Source: Myxococcota bacterium
GTDB lineage: Bacteria > Myxococcota_C > UBA6777
Reading direction: 5' to 3'
NCBI GenBank assembly: GCA_023150835.1
Contig: JAKLKB010000065.1
Span: 1-48,837 of the forward strand
DNA: 48,837 nt
Made by a program: the position numbers and the translations under genes. Below the pieces are notes generated by a model. It ran no database searches and was not told the DNA's origin. It saw only the letters and a list, made by a program, of their open reading frames with translations. Positions 39,691-48,350 of the stretch are shown here, in pieces; positions within the stretch are counted from its first letter, which is position 1; the number at the start of each line of letters is the position of its first letter.

Positions 39691-41487
39691 ATGCGAGAGT
39701 ACACGGCATACGTAGGAGAAACACACCGAAAGCGCTTTGGGCAGTTTTTTACGCCGCCCGATGTGGCGAGGTGGATGATCGCGTGGGTGTTGAGAGGGCT
39801 AGAGAAAGGCTCTGTCGAGGCGGATGTTTGGGGGAAAGCGAAGGCAGGAGCGGTGGAGGCGGATGTTTGGGGGAAAGCGAAGGTAGGAGCGGTGGAGGCG
39901 GATGTTTGGGGGAAAGCGAAGGCAGGAGCGGTGGAGGCGGATGTTTGGGGGAAAGCGAAGGCAGGAGCGGTTGAGGCGGATGTTTGGGAGAAAGCGAAGG
40001 TAGGAGCGTTGGAGGCAGAGGCTGGGGCGATCTTTGATCCTGCTTTTGGGATGGGGGCTTTTTATGCGCAGACGCCTTCGGGCGTCAGGTTTTCAGGGTG
40101 CGAGATCGATCCCGTCGTGCTGGAGTTTTGGGAGGCGACACACCAAAGAGAAGCGTCTTTTGTGCAGCGACAAGATTACTTGCTTTCATGGGGGCAGAAG
40201 CATCGGCATATCGTGTGCAACCCACCGTATGCGCGTTTTCAGCACGTTGCGGAGCGCCATCGTATCCACGCGGCTTTTGCAGAGCATACGGGCTTGCGTT
40301 TGGCGGGGCATACCAATCTGGCCTCGGCTTTTTTGTTGAAGTCGTTGTCGGAGTTGGAGGGCGGGCGGATGGCGTACCTGATGCCGTTGGAATTTTTGAA
40401 CACAGGCTATGGGCGGCTGGTGAAGGAGCGTTTGTGTTTGTCGGGGCATCTGTATGCGATCTTGCGCCTTGATTGCGAAAAAGACCTGTTTCCCGATGTC
40501 ACGACTTCGGTGGGTATCCTTTTGTTTGATGCGGGGGCTTTGCATACATCCGTGAGGTTTGGCGTGATCGCACGCCGCGAAGATCTACAAGGAGAGGCTT
40601 TTTGGGGGGGGGCAAAAGCCTCGGTGTTGGAGGCGGTGGATGCACAGGAGTCCGATGTTTTGGCAAGATCAGCGAAGTCGTGGGTGAAAGAGATCCCGTT
40701 GGCGTCGCTCGACCCTGAAGACAAATGGCTTTCGCTGTTTCGAGCGCAGACGCCCGTGTTCGATCTGAGGCAGATGGTGAAGTTGTCGGTGTATGGGCGT
40801 TTTCAGCGAGGGATCGCGACGGGGGCCAATGCGTTTTTTACGTTGCGCCCTTCGCGTGTGGCTGCTTTGGGACTTGATCCCCAAAAAGAGTGCGTGGCTT
40901 GCGTGACCAAGAGCGCGCAGGTCAAACGGTTGGTGTTTCGGGAACGCGATTACGCAGCGTTGTGGGAGGCCGATCAGCCTGTGTTGTTGTTGTCGCTTTC
41001 TGCCGAACTCTCGGAAGCAGCAGAGCATTATGTCTCTGTGGGAGAAGCACAGGAGTTGGATCATCGCTTTTTGACGAAGCATCGGACTCCTTGGTACAAG
41101 ATGGAACAGCGCAAGATCGCGCCTTTGTGGCTGAGTGTGTTCTCAAGAGGCGGATACAAGGTGATCTTGAACAAGAGCCATGCGCTGCATTTGACGTGCT
41201 TTCATGGTTTTCAACCCAATGCGTGCGGCGAAAAGCTCGTGGATGCGTTGTTTTTGTATCTATCTTCACAGACAGGGAGAGCGATCATGGCGCTGTCGAT
41301 GCGCAACTACGGTGCGGCCTTGGATAAGTTTGAACCCAACGATCTCAATCAGGCGATGGTTCCGCCGTTGGTCTTTTGGGCGCTTTTTGGCGATGCGCAG
41401 ATCGCGCAAGCGGTCGAAGAGACGGCGAGTACAGGGCGCGTCCCTGCTTGGTTGGAGGTTGCATTAAAAGGGCTGGTGTGCGGGTAG
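39691..41487 (+). CDS. Solo N6-adenine DNA methyltransferase (TaqI/Eco57I-like)
   Basis: A 598-residue enzyme of the N6-adenine class. Motif X-like GQFFTPP is at 17-23, motif I FDPAFGMGAFYA at 115-126, and motif IV catalytic NPPY at 177-180. A C-terminal target-recognition domain resembles TaqI. Between motif X and motif I a 13-residue tandem repeat (EADVWGKAKAGAV) occurs about five times (residues 42-108), expanding a region that is usually compact. No restriction endonuclease or specificity gene is beside it. It could be a type IIG enzyme lacking the nuclease, an orphan regulator of gene expression, or part of a defence module. The recognition sequence cannot be read from the protein. Confidence 0.85.
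   Translation: MREYTAYVGETHRKRFGQFFTPPDVARWMIAWVLRGLEKGSVEADVWGKAKAGAVEADVWGKAKVGAVEADVWGKAKAGAVEADVWGKAKAGAVEADVWEKAKVGALEAEAGAIFDPAFGMGAFYAQTPSGVRFSGCEIDPVVLEFWEATHQREASFVQRQDYLLSWGQKHRHIVCNPPYARFQHVAERHRIHAAFAEHTGLRLAGHTNLASAFLLKSLSELEGGRMAYLMPLEFLNTGYGRLVKERLCLSGHLYAILRLDCEKDLFPDVTTSVGILLFDAGALHTSVRFGVIARREDLQGEAFWGGAKASVLEAVDAQESDVLARSAKSWVKEIPLASLDPEDKWLSLFRAQTPVFDLRQMVKLSVYGRFQRGIATGANAFFTLRPSRVAALGLDPQKECVACVTKSAQVKRLVFRERDYAALWEADQPVLLLSLSAELSEAAEHYVSVGEAQELDHRFLTKHRTPWYKMEQRKIAPLWLSVFSRGGYKVILNKSHALHLTCFHGFQPNACGEKLVDALFLYLSSQTGRAIMALSMRNYGAALDKFEPNDLNQAMVPPLVFWALFGDAQIAQAVEETASTGRVPAWLEVALKGLVCG
39813..40015 (+). repeat. 39-bp in-frame tandem repeat inside the DNA methyltransferase gene
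   Basis: Five near-identical 39-bp units (gaggcggatgtttggggg...) encode the 13-residue repeat. Units differ by few bases, implying recent expansion. It sits between motif X and motif I, where length change could affect AdoMet binding. Confidence 0.9.
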
Positions 41488-41735
41488 AAGCGGGGCGGTT
41501 TGTGTTCGTGGAGGCGGATACAGGGGAGATAGCGAGTTAAAAGCGGGCGGGCTTGTGTTCGTGGCGGCGGATACAGGGGAGATAGCGAATGGGCGATTTT
41601 TGTTTGAGGGCTTGTGTTCGTGGAGGCGGATACGGGGGCGATAGCGAATGGGCGATTTTTGTTTGAGGGCTTGTGTTCGCTGCGGTTTCAAGGGGCGGTT
41701 TGGGGGGGATTGCGTTCGCTGCGATTTCAAGGGGC
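41488..41735 (-). repeat. Tandem repeats spanning the methyltransferase stop to maeB stop, including a 38-bp duplication of the maeB 3' end
   Basis: From 41495 to about 41680 the block ttgtgttcgtggaggcggat with gatagcgaat and gggcgatttttgttt recurs about four times. At 41687 and 41725 a 38-bp unit (ttcaaggggcggtttggggg) occurs twice; the second includes the last codons and TGA (41727-41729) of maeB. Confidence 0.85.
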
Positions 41736-44027
41736 GGTTTGGGGGGGATTGCGTTCGCTGCGGAATTTTTTGGCCATGACGGCGGTGACAGCGGAGACGC
41801 TGATGACGGTTTGGAGGTCGCAGTTGCGGGGGAGAGCGTTGACGGGTTCGGAGAGTCCGATCAGGATGGGTCCGACGACTTCCATTTCGCCGAGGTATTG
41901 CATGAGTTGGTAGCTGATGTTTCCGGCGTTGAGGGAGGGGAAGACGAAGACGTTGGCGGGATCTTTGAGGGTGCAGAAGGGGAAGTCATGGAGGTAGGCT
42001 TTGGGGTTGACGGCGATGTCTACGCGCATCTCGCCGTCGATCATCAGGTCAGGGCGCATCTGTTTGGCGATTTGTGTGGCTTTTTGAACCTTGATGGACT
42101 CGCTGTTTCGGGCGCTTCCGAAGTTAGAGAAAGACAGCATGGCGACGCGAGGTGTGATGCCAAGCTGTCGGATCAAGTCGGATGTTGCGACAGCGATGTG
42201 GGCGAGTTGTTCGGCGTTGGGGTCGATATTGACGGTGGTATCGGCAAAGAAGCGGGCTTTGCCTTTTTTATCGAGGATCATGTACATACCGCAGGCGATG
42301 GGGTTGCCTTGGGAGAGGCCGACGATCTGGAGGGCGGGTTTGATGATCTCGGGGTAGTTGTGAGCGATTCCACCGACACATCCGTCTGCGTCACCGCATT
42401 TGACCATCATCATGGCGTAGCGCAGGGTGTCTTGGAGTTGTTGTCGTGCGCCGCTACAGGTGATGCCTTTGCGTTCGCGCAGGCGGATGTAAGTGTCGAT
42501 GTAGTTTGCGGGGATGCTGCCTTCTTTGCGGGGGTCGATGATCTCGTAGCGATCAGGGGCGAAGTCGAGGCCGAGGTGTTGGGCGTGTTGGAGGATGTCT
42601 TGTTGGTTGCCGAGCAGCACGGGGTGGGCGATGCCTTCGTTGATCATGACGTGGCAAGCGCGCAGGATCGTGGGATGATCGCCTTCGGGGAAGACGATGC
42701 GCATCTTTCGTTTTTGGGTGTGAGCCTGCCCAATAAAGCGCTGAACCATCTCGCGTGTTGGGTGGATCAGTCGTTCGAGGCGCTCTTGATAGGCTTCCAG
42801 ATCGTCGAGGGGTTTGCGTGCGACACCGCTGTCCATGGCGGCCTTGGCGACGGCGGGAGCGACGCGGTACAACACGCGAGAGTCAAAGGGTTTGGGGATG
42901 ATGTAGTCGCGGCCAAACTGCAAGCGCTGTTTGTGGTAGGCTTGTAAGACATCGTCGGGGACATCTTCGCGGGTGAGTTCGGCGAGGGCGCGGGTGGCGG
43001 CGAGCTTCATCTCTTCGTTGATGGTGGTGGCGCGGACATCGAGCGCGCCGCGAAAGATAAAAGGGAAGCCGAGGACGTTGTTGATCTGGTTTGGATAGTC
43101 GGAGCGGCCTGTGGCGACGATGGCATCGGGCCTTGTTTGGACGGCGAGGTCATAGTCGATCTCGGGGACGGGGTTGGCCATCGCGAAGATGATCGGGTCG
43201 TGCTTCATGCCTCGCAACATCTCAGGCTTGAGGATGTTGGGGGCCGATAGACCGATGAATACATCGGCTCCTTCGATAACTTGGGCGAGTGTGCGGTGGG
43301 GAGTGTCGGCGGCGACTTCTTCGAGATAAGAACCTTCAGGTTCGCGCCCTTTGTAGACCACGCCGTGAACGTCGGTCAAAAACAGGTTCTCGCGTTTTAC
43401 GCCCAAGGATAGGCAATACCGCGCACACGAAAAGCCCGCAGCACCCGCCCCCGAAAACACCAGCTTCACTTCGTCGATGCGCTTGTTCACGATCTCTAGG
43501 GCGTTGAGCAGCGCCGCCCCCATGATGATCGCCGTCCCGTGTTGATCGTCATGGAACACAGGGATATTCATCTCTTCGCGCAGCCGCTTTTCGATGTAGA
43601 AACAATCGGGTGCGCCGATATCTTCGAGGTTGATCCCGCCAAACGTCGGCTCCAACATCTTCACCCCAAGGATGAAGTCGTCAGCCGTCTTGCTCTTGAA
43701 TTCAAGGTCAAACACATCGATCCCTGCAAAGCGTTTGAACAATACGCCTTTGCCTTCCATCACGGGCTTGCTCGCCAACGGGCCGATATCTCCGAGCCCC
43801 AAAACCGCTGTTCCGTTGGTGATCACCGCCACCAAGTTTCCTTTGATCGTATAATCATAGACCGTATCAGGATCTTTGTGGATCTCTCGGCAAGGCTCCG
43901 CAACCCCCGGTGTATAGGCCAGCGAAAGATCAAGCTGCGTCGCAAAGGGCTTGGTGGCGTTGACTTCCAACTTTCCCGGGCGTCCGTTGGCGTGATAAGC
44001 AAGGGCGTCTTCTCTCGAAAAGCTCAT
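41727..44027 (-). CDS. maeB: Malic enzyme with C-terminal phosphotransacetylase-like domain (MaeB type)
   Basis: Converts malate to pyruvate and CO2 while reducing NADP+. At 766 residues it has the MaeB two-domain plan: malic enzyme domain (about 1-430), with substrate/NADP segments YTPGVAEPC, VITNGTAVLGLGDIG, PVFHDDQHGTA and LVFSGAGAAG, then a phosphotransacetylase-like domain (about 440-766, KMRIVFPEGDHPTILRAC...) that usually regulates the enzyme by acetyl-CoA. GAGGT lies 7 bases before ATG 44027. It starts 23 bases after the asnS stop on the same strand, so both are probably co-transcribed. Gene end duplicated downstream. Confidence 0.93.
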   Translation of the reverse strand: MSFSREDALAYHANGRPGKLEVNATKPFATQLDLSLAYTPGVAEPCREIHKDPDTVYDYTIKGNLVAVITNGTAVLGLGDIGPLASKPVMEGKGVLFKRFAGIDVFDLEFKSKTADDFILGVKMLEPTFGGINLEDIGAPDCFYIEKRLREEMNIPVFHDDQHGTAIIMGAALLNALEIVNKRIDEVKLVFSGAGAAGFSCARYCLSLGVKRENLFLTDVHGVVYKGREPEGSYLEEVAADTPHRTLAQVIEGADVFIGLSAPNILKPEMLRGMKHDPIIFAMANPVPEIDYDLAVQTRPDAIVATGRSDYPNQINNVLGFPFIFRGALDVRATTINEEMKLAATRALAELTREDVPDDVLQAYHKQRLQFGRDYIIPKPFDSRVLYRVAPAVAKAAMDSGVARKPLDDLEAYQERLERLIHPTREMVQRFIGQAHTQKRKMRIVFPEGDHPTILRACHVMINEGIAHPVLLGNQQDILQHAQHLGLDFAPDRYEIIDPRKEGSIPANYIDTYIRLRERKGITCSGARQQLQDTLRYAMMMVKCGDADGCVGGIAHNYPEIIKPALQIVGLSQGNPIACGMYMILDKKGKARFFADTTVNIDPNAEQLAHIAVATSDLIRQLGITPRVAMLSFSNFGSARNSESIKVQKATQIAKQMRPDLMIDGEMRVDIAVNPKAYLHDFPFCTLKDPANVFVFPSLNAGNISYQLMQYLGEMEVVGPILIGLSEPVNALPRNCDLQTVISVSAVTAVMAKKFRSERNPPQTAP

Positions 44028-44050
44028 GGTTTCGACCTCGTGTGCATGGA

Positions 44051-45487
44051 TTAGAAGTGTGCGTTACCGGGGGTGCGTGGGAAGGGGATCACATCGCGGA
44101 TGTTGTTCATGCCTGTGATAAACTGCACCATCCGCTCGAAGCCAAGACCAAATCCAGCGTGCGGTGCGCCCCCAAATCGACGCAGATCCAGATACCACCA
44201 GAGTTCTTCTTCGGCGATCTTGAAGTCTCGCACACGTTGTAGCAAGACATCGTAGCGTTCTTCACGTTGTGAGCCGCCGATCACTTCGCCGATACCCGGG
44301 AACAGCACATCCATCGCCGCAACCGTTTTGTTGTCTTCGTTCAGGCGCATATAAAAGGCTTTGATCTCTTTCGGGTAGTTTCGGACGATCACTGGTTTTT
44401 GGAAGTGCTGCTCGACCAACCAACGCTCGTGTTCGGCTTGCAGGTCTTTTCCCCACTCGACAGGGTAAGTGAACTTGCCCTTTTTGTACGCCTTCGAGCT
44501 ACGCAATAACTCCACCGCTTCGGTGTATGTCACGCGCTCGAACTTGTTGTCGATCACAAAGCGCAAGGTCTCCAAGAGGCCCATCGGACGGCGCTCTTCT
44601 TTCTTCATGTTCTTTTCGAGTTCCGCAAGACGCTGATCCAAAAATTCGAGTTCATCGGAGCAATGTTCGAGCGTGTAGCGGATCAAGTATTGAACGAAGT
44701 CCTCCGCAAGATCCATATCGTCATGGATATCAAAGAAGGCGATCTCAGGCTCGATCATCCAAAACTCGGCAAGATGCCGCGAAGTGTTCGAGTTTTCCGC
44801 CCGAAATGTCGGACCAAAGGTGTAGACCTTTCCAAGCGCAAGCGCGCCGATCTCCGCTTGTAGCTGGCCCGAAACCGTGAGGTTGGTGGGGCGTTGGAAA
44901 AAGTCCGCAGACCAATCATCATGCCCGTCTTCGCCTTTGGGCGGCGTAAAGCCCGGGGGCAGCGTGGTCACTCGAAACATCTCCCCCGCGCCTTCTGCGT
45001 CACTTCCCGTAATGATCGGCGTGTGCATATAAAAATAGCCCCGATCGTTAAAGTATTTGTGGACCGCAAAGGCCACCGCATGACGCACCCGAAACACCGC
45101 ATTCATCACGTTGGTACGCATCCGAAAGTGGGCTTGTTGGCGCAGGTATTCCATCGTTTGCGCTTTGGGCTGCAATACATAGGACTCAGGGTCGGCCTCG
45201 CCCAATATCTCGATCGACTCGGCAAGGACTTCGACCGCTTGGCCCGATCCGATGGATGCGATCACTTTGCCCGTCACAGCGACGCAAGCGTGAAAATGAA
45301 TGCGCTTGAGCAAGGACTCATCCAATTTTTCGTAGTCTACGACGACTTGAAGCTGTTTCATCGTCGATCCGTCGTAGAGAGCAATAAATCGATTGGAACG
45401 AAAGGCCCGAACCCACCCCATAACCGTCACTTGTTGATCGCGGGGAGCCTGTTCAAGGATAGAAGCGATCTCGGTTCTTCTTGGCAT
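44051..45487 (-). CDS. asnS: Asparaginyl-tRNA synthetase
   Basis: Charges tRNA(Asn) with asparagine. The 478-residue protein has the N-terminal OB-fold anticodon-binding domain (VTVMGWVRAFRSNRFIALYDG) and the class II core: motif 2 FRAENSNTSRHLAEFWMIEPE and motif 3 GGAPHAGFGLGFERMV, with SGQLQAEIGALALGKVYTFGPT preceding. This pattern is diagnostic for AsnRS rather than AspRS. Start ATG 45487 follows AAGGG; the frame continues upstream to 45994 only because it runs through repeat DNA that lacks stops, and that extension is rejected. maeB lies 23 bases downstream. Confidence 0.95.
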   Translation of the reverse strand: MPRRTEIASILEQAPRDQQVTVMGWVRAFRSNRFIALYDGSTMKQLQVVVDYEKLDESLLKRIHFHACVAVTGKVIASIGSGQAVEVLAESIEILGEADPESYVLQPKAQTMEYLRQQAHFRMRTNVMNAVFRVRHAVAFAVHKYFNDRGYFYMHTPIITGSDAEGAGEMFRVTTLPPGFTPPKGEDGHDDWSADFFQRPTNLTVSGQLQAEIGALALGKVYTFGPTFRAENSNTSRHLAEFWMIEPEIAFFDIHDDMDLAEDFVQYLIRYTLEHCSDELEFLDQRLAELEKNMKKEERRPMGLLETLRFVIDNKFERVTYTEAVELLRSSKAYKKGKFTYPVEWGKDLQAEHERWLVEQHFQKPVIVRNYPKEIKAFYMRLNEDNKTVAAMDVLFPGIGEVIGGSQREERYDVLLQRVRDFKIAEEELWWYLDLRRFGGAPHAGFGLGFERMVQFITGMNNIRDVIPFPRTPGNAHF

Positions 45488-45654
45488 AACAACACCCTTC
45501 ACTAAATGGAGCATGACACGGAGGCATCTTCTGCGCTTCCGATATCGGTCTAGCGTGCATTGGGCGATCGGCGTTGGATCGCTCCGTGTGCAGTATGTGG
45601 ACACGCAGCAAAGCACAAGCCTTGTTTCGATGCAAGTCTGTGATCGGCTCGGCA

Positions 45655-45700
45655 AAGGAGAGTCCACGGAAGGCACGGAAGGCACGGAAAAAAGGCAGGA
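45655..45700 (+). repeat. Dispersed CACGGAAGG repeat
   Basis: tccacggaaggcacggaa followed by further copies (45661-45690) matches the core of the 72-bp array at 21683-22014, suggesting one dispersed family. It leads directly into the purine-rich array. Confidence 0.7.
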
Positions 45701-45703
45701 AGG

Positions 45704-45895
45704 GGAGGCAAGAAGAGGAGGCAAGAAGAGGAGGCAAGAAGAGGAGGCAAGAAGAGGAGGCAAGAAGAGGAGGTAGGAAGAGGAGGTAGGAAGAGGAGGT
45801 AGAAGAGGAGGTAGAAGAGGAGGCAGAAGAGGAGGTAGGAAGAGGAGGTAGGAAGAGGAGGCAGGAAGAGGGGGTAGGAAGAGGAGGCAGGAACT
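45704..45895 (+). repeat. 13-bp purine-rich minisatellite rich in AGGAGG
   Basis: About fourteen copies of gaggaggcaagaa-like 13-mers, grading to gaggaggtagaa units, run from 45704 to 45895. Nearly every unit contains AGGAGG, the Shine-Dalgarno core. The array leads to the ribosome binding site of the ICMT-like gene at 45924. Confidence 0.9.
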
Positions 45896-45937
45896 TTGGA
45901 AAGCGCGGGAAAGAAGGCCGGAGAGGAGGCGGATGCG

Positions 45938-46879
45938 ATGGAGAAGATGCGGCGATGGCGGATGGTTGGGGGGGCGTTGTATTTTGCGTTGCAAGGTGTG
46001 GCGGTGGGGTTGTGGTGGTTTTGGATGGTGCGGGTGCCGTCGGTGCGAGTATATTTTCGGACGAGTCGGTTGAGCGAGGCGGGTTTGATGGACTTTGCGT
46101 GGCCGGATCTACCGTTGTTGATGGGGGGATCGTGGTTGTGTGCGTGGTGGCTGTGGCGTTGTTCGGAAAGCGTGTGGACGCAACGCGCCGTTTGGGTGGT
46201 GGTGGGGGTGGTGTTGTACCCGACGTTGTATGTGGTGGGGGCGACCTTTTGGACGGGAGGAGAAGGGTGGGCAGCGGCGATGGCGATGGGGGCGGCGTCG
46301 TTGGGGACTTGTCTTGCGGCATGGACGGTGCGGTCGGAAGGTGCGTTGTTTCAAGTCGCTCCTGTGCGGCCTGTGTGGGTGAATATGTTGCGAACATTTG
46401 TGCAGACGTGCGTCTTTTGGGGGATATCTTTGTGGATGGCTCCTTGGTTGGTGTGTAAAGCCGAAGCAGCATGGGGGATCTCGCGCTTTCAAACGCCTGC
46501 GCAGGCATGGCTGCCTTGGGTGTTGTTTGCGGGTGTGGGGGTCGCCAATGTCCTGACGGGTCAGATCATGGGGCGTTTTGGAGAGGGAACGCCGCTGCCA
46601 CTTGAAACAGCGCGGATCTTGGTGATTCGAGGGCCGTATCGGGTGGTGCGCAATCCGATGGCGTTGACGGGCCTGTTTTTGGGGGGGATGGTGGGGTGGG
46701 CGCTTGGATCATGGGGGGTCTTGGCGATGGTCGCGCTGGGTGGGGTGTTTTGGCATGTCTTTGTGCGGCCTATCGAAGAAGCCGATCTGTTCGAGCGATT
46801 CGGACAGCCCTTTGCAGATTACCGCGACAGCGTGCGCTGCTGGATTCCAACGTGGCCGCCTTATCCGCCATCTCCGTGA
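45938..46879 (+). CDS. Isoprenylcysteine carboxyl methyltransferase-like membrane protein
   Basis: A 313-residue membrane protein with seven or so helices. The C-terminal third has the phospholipid/isoprenylcysteine methyltransferase pattern: TPLPLETARILVIRGPYRVVRNPMALTG, then VRPIEEADLFERFGQPFADYRDSVRCWIPTW. Bacterial members methylate various lipophilic thiols or phospholipids; substrate unknown. AGGAGG (45924-45929) is 8 bases before ATG 45938. The frame is open back to TTG 45896, but that lies inside the minisatellite tail. It is divergent from asnS with the AGGAGG array between. Nothing in its neighbours hints at a pathway. Confidence 0.8.
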   Translation: MEKMRRWRMVGGALYFALQGVAVGLWWFWMVRVPSVRVYFRTSRLSEAGLMDFAWPDLPLLMGGSWLCAWWLWRCSESVWTQRAVWVVVGVVLYPTLYVVGATFWTGGEGWAAAMAMGAASLGTCLAAWTVRSEGALFQVAPVRPVWVNMLRTFVQTCVFWGISLWMAPWLVCKAEAAWGISRFQTPAQAWLPWVLFAGVGVANVLTGQIMGRFGEGTPLPLETARILVIRGPYRVVRNPMALTGLFLGGMVGWALGSWGVLAMVALGGVFWHVFVRPIEEADLFERFGQPFADYRDSVRCWIPTWPPYPPSP

Positions 46880-47056
46880 GGCTGTGGGCTTTTTTTACGA
46901 AAGAACCCGCAGCTTGAAACATCTGCAAACACGACAGACGCCTGCAAATGAGGGTGTTTTCGGCGACGCTTCTTTCGCCGGATTCAGGCTGCCTTGCGTC
47001 GCGGGATGTGATCTGATAAAAGCTTTCTTGGTTTCATCTTAGATCGACAACAATTT
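46880..47056. other. Intergenic stretch without recognised features
   Basis: Immediately downstream of the ICMT-like gene a weak ggctgtgggc hairpin followed by ttttttt (46890-46897) could be a terminator. Beyond it I see nothing until the family B element. Confidence 0.3.
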
Positions 47057-47184
47057 CGGGTACGAGATCCGCACACGGTGTGATCGCAAAACGTAGGGGC
47101 AGCCCGCTGTGGCTGCCCAACCATAGGGCATCTACAGCGGATTACACGACCCTTCGATCTCACATCCTGCGGATCTCGTACGAC
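47057..47184 (-). repeat. Family B inverted-repeat element with perfect 13-bp ends
   Basis: Ends GTACGAGATCCGC (near 47060) and GCGGATCTCGTAC (near 47168) are a perfect inverted pair, the terminal base having changed on both sides relative to the ATACG...CGTAT copies. The middle has gtaggggcagccc and ggctgccc hairpin arms and an agggcatctac block. It lies upstream of the helical unknown gene. Confidence 0.8.
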
Positions 47185-47260
47185 GCCTGTCCATACCACC
47201 AATCGTGCTCGACAGACCGCACGTTCTTCTTTCCTCTCACCCAAAACAAGGGAGCCAGAC

Positions 47261-48091
47261 ATGACCGAAACCACGTCCGAACACGCCGACTTGCTCACCC
47301 TCAACGATGAGATCCCTGACGATATCGAAGATCAAGAAGCCCCAACCGACGCGATCTCTGCGCTGTCCTCGCTTCAACCCATCCTCGAGCAGATCTCACC
47401 CGAAGACACCAAAACAGGCCGTGTCTCAGGGGCAAAAGTGACCGCGTATTGCGCGAAACTGCAACAAAAAGCCCAAGGCTACGCGGCAGAACTCGACAGT
47501 ACCTTTGTCCACTCCCCTCGCAATTTTATTGAGCAGTTGCTTCCTTGCGCACGCGCTTATTGGGCCGCCCAAAGCGCACTCGAAAGCATCGATCCCTCCG
47601 CCGTCGATCGCAAAAAGCTTTACAAACAAGCCGGTACACTGAAACAGCGTGTTGTTCGCGCTTTGGAGTTTTATGCCGAAGACGATCCGCAGATCCGATT
47701 CGTACTCGAGGTCATCCGCCCCGGTACAGGCTATGTCGATCGCGCCGAAGATCTCCAAAAACTCTATGCGGCCTTGCAGCCTTACCGTGATCAGCTACTC
47801 CAACGGCAGCTTCTTTCGTTCGAAGACATTGAGCGGATACCCAAGCTCGCAGAACAACTCCTCGAACCCAGCACTTCAGAAACCAAGATCAAGGACGCCC
47901 GCCTGTTGCGTGATCGAGCTTGGACTCTCCTTGTCGAAGCCTACAACGAAGTCATGCACCATCTGCGCTTTGTCTTGCGCCACACGCCCACCGAATTCGC
48001 TCGGCTCGGTTCTCTCTTCTTCCCCCCGTCCACCACACGCGCCACCAAGAAACCCACCCCCGTCAACCCTCCTCCTGCGCCTCAAGGCTGA
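47261..48091 (+). CDS. Helical protein of unknown function
   Basis: I do not recognise this 276-residue protein. The N-terminal about 55 residues are acidic and probably disordered (TLNDEIPDDIEDQEAP). The rest is predicted alpha-helical with Ala/Leu/Gln-rich heptads (SGAKVTAYCAKLQQKAQG, RDQLLQRQLLSFEDIERIPKLAEQLL, LLRDRAWTLLVEAYNEVMHHLRFVL). No signal peptide or membrane helix. The tail is Pro/Ala/Thr-rich. AAGGGAG lies about 6 bases before ATG 47261. Gene order gives no hint of function; it sits between family B and a tandem array. Confidence 0.7.
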   Translation: MTETTSEHADLLTLNDEIPDDIEDQEAPTDAISALSSLQPILEQISPEDTKTGRVSGAKVTAYCAKLQQKAQGYAAELDSTFVHSPRNFIEQLLPCARAYWAAQSALESIDPSAVDRKKLYKQAGTLKQRVVRALEFYAEDDPQIRFVLEVIRPGTGYVDRAEDLQKLYAALQPYRDQLLQRQLLSFEDIERIPKLAEQLLEPSTSETKIKDARLLRDRAWTLLVEAYNEVMHHLRFVLRHTPTEFARLGSLFFPPSTTRATKKPTPVNPPPAPQG

Positions 48092-48103
48092 AGCTCTTTG
48101 CCT

Positions 48104-48350
48104 CGTACGGTCGCCAAAGTACTCGGACAGGTTTTTTGGAAGGGTCGTACGGTCGCCAAAGTACTCGGACAGGTTTTTTGGAAGGGTCGTACGGTCGCCA
48201 AAGCCTGTGGGGAGACTTTGATGGAAGGGGCGTACGGTCGCCGAAGCCTGTGGGGAGACTTTGATGGAAGGGGCGTACGGTCGCTAAAGTACTCGGGCAG
48301 GTTTTTTGGAAGGGTCCTACGGTCGCTAAAGTACTCGGACAGGTGGCTCA
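48104..48350 (+). repeat. Tandem array of two interleaved 42-43-bp unit types (X X Y Y X X)
   Basis: Units begin tcgtacggtcgcc or close variant at 48104, 48146, 48188, 48231, 48274 and 48316. Type X continues aagtactcggacaggtttttt; type Y continues aagcctgtggggagactttga. The order is X, X, Y, Y, X, X. The right flank carries on into noncoding DNA. No gene is called. Confidence 0.85.

Noticed and set aside
41673-42947. Long plus-strand frame opposite maeB
   Set aside because: It is the antisense of a strongly recognisable malic enzyme; Asp/Gly/Val-rich composition and no known domain.
45488-45994. Upstream extension of asnS
   Set aside because: Made of minisatellite-derived LLFLPPL repeats; the AsnRS N-terminal domain begins at 45487.
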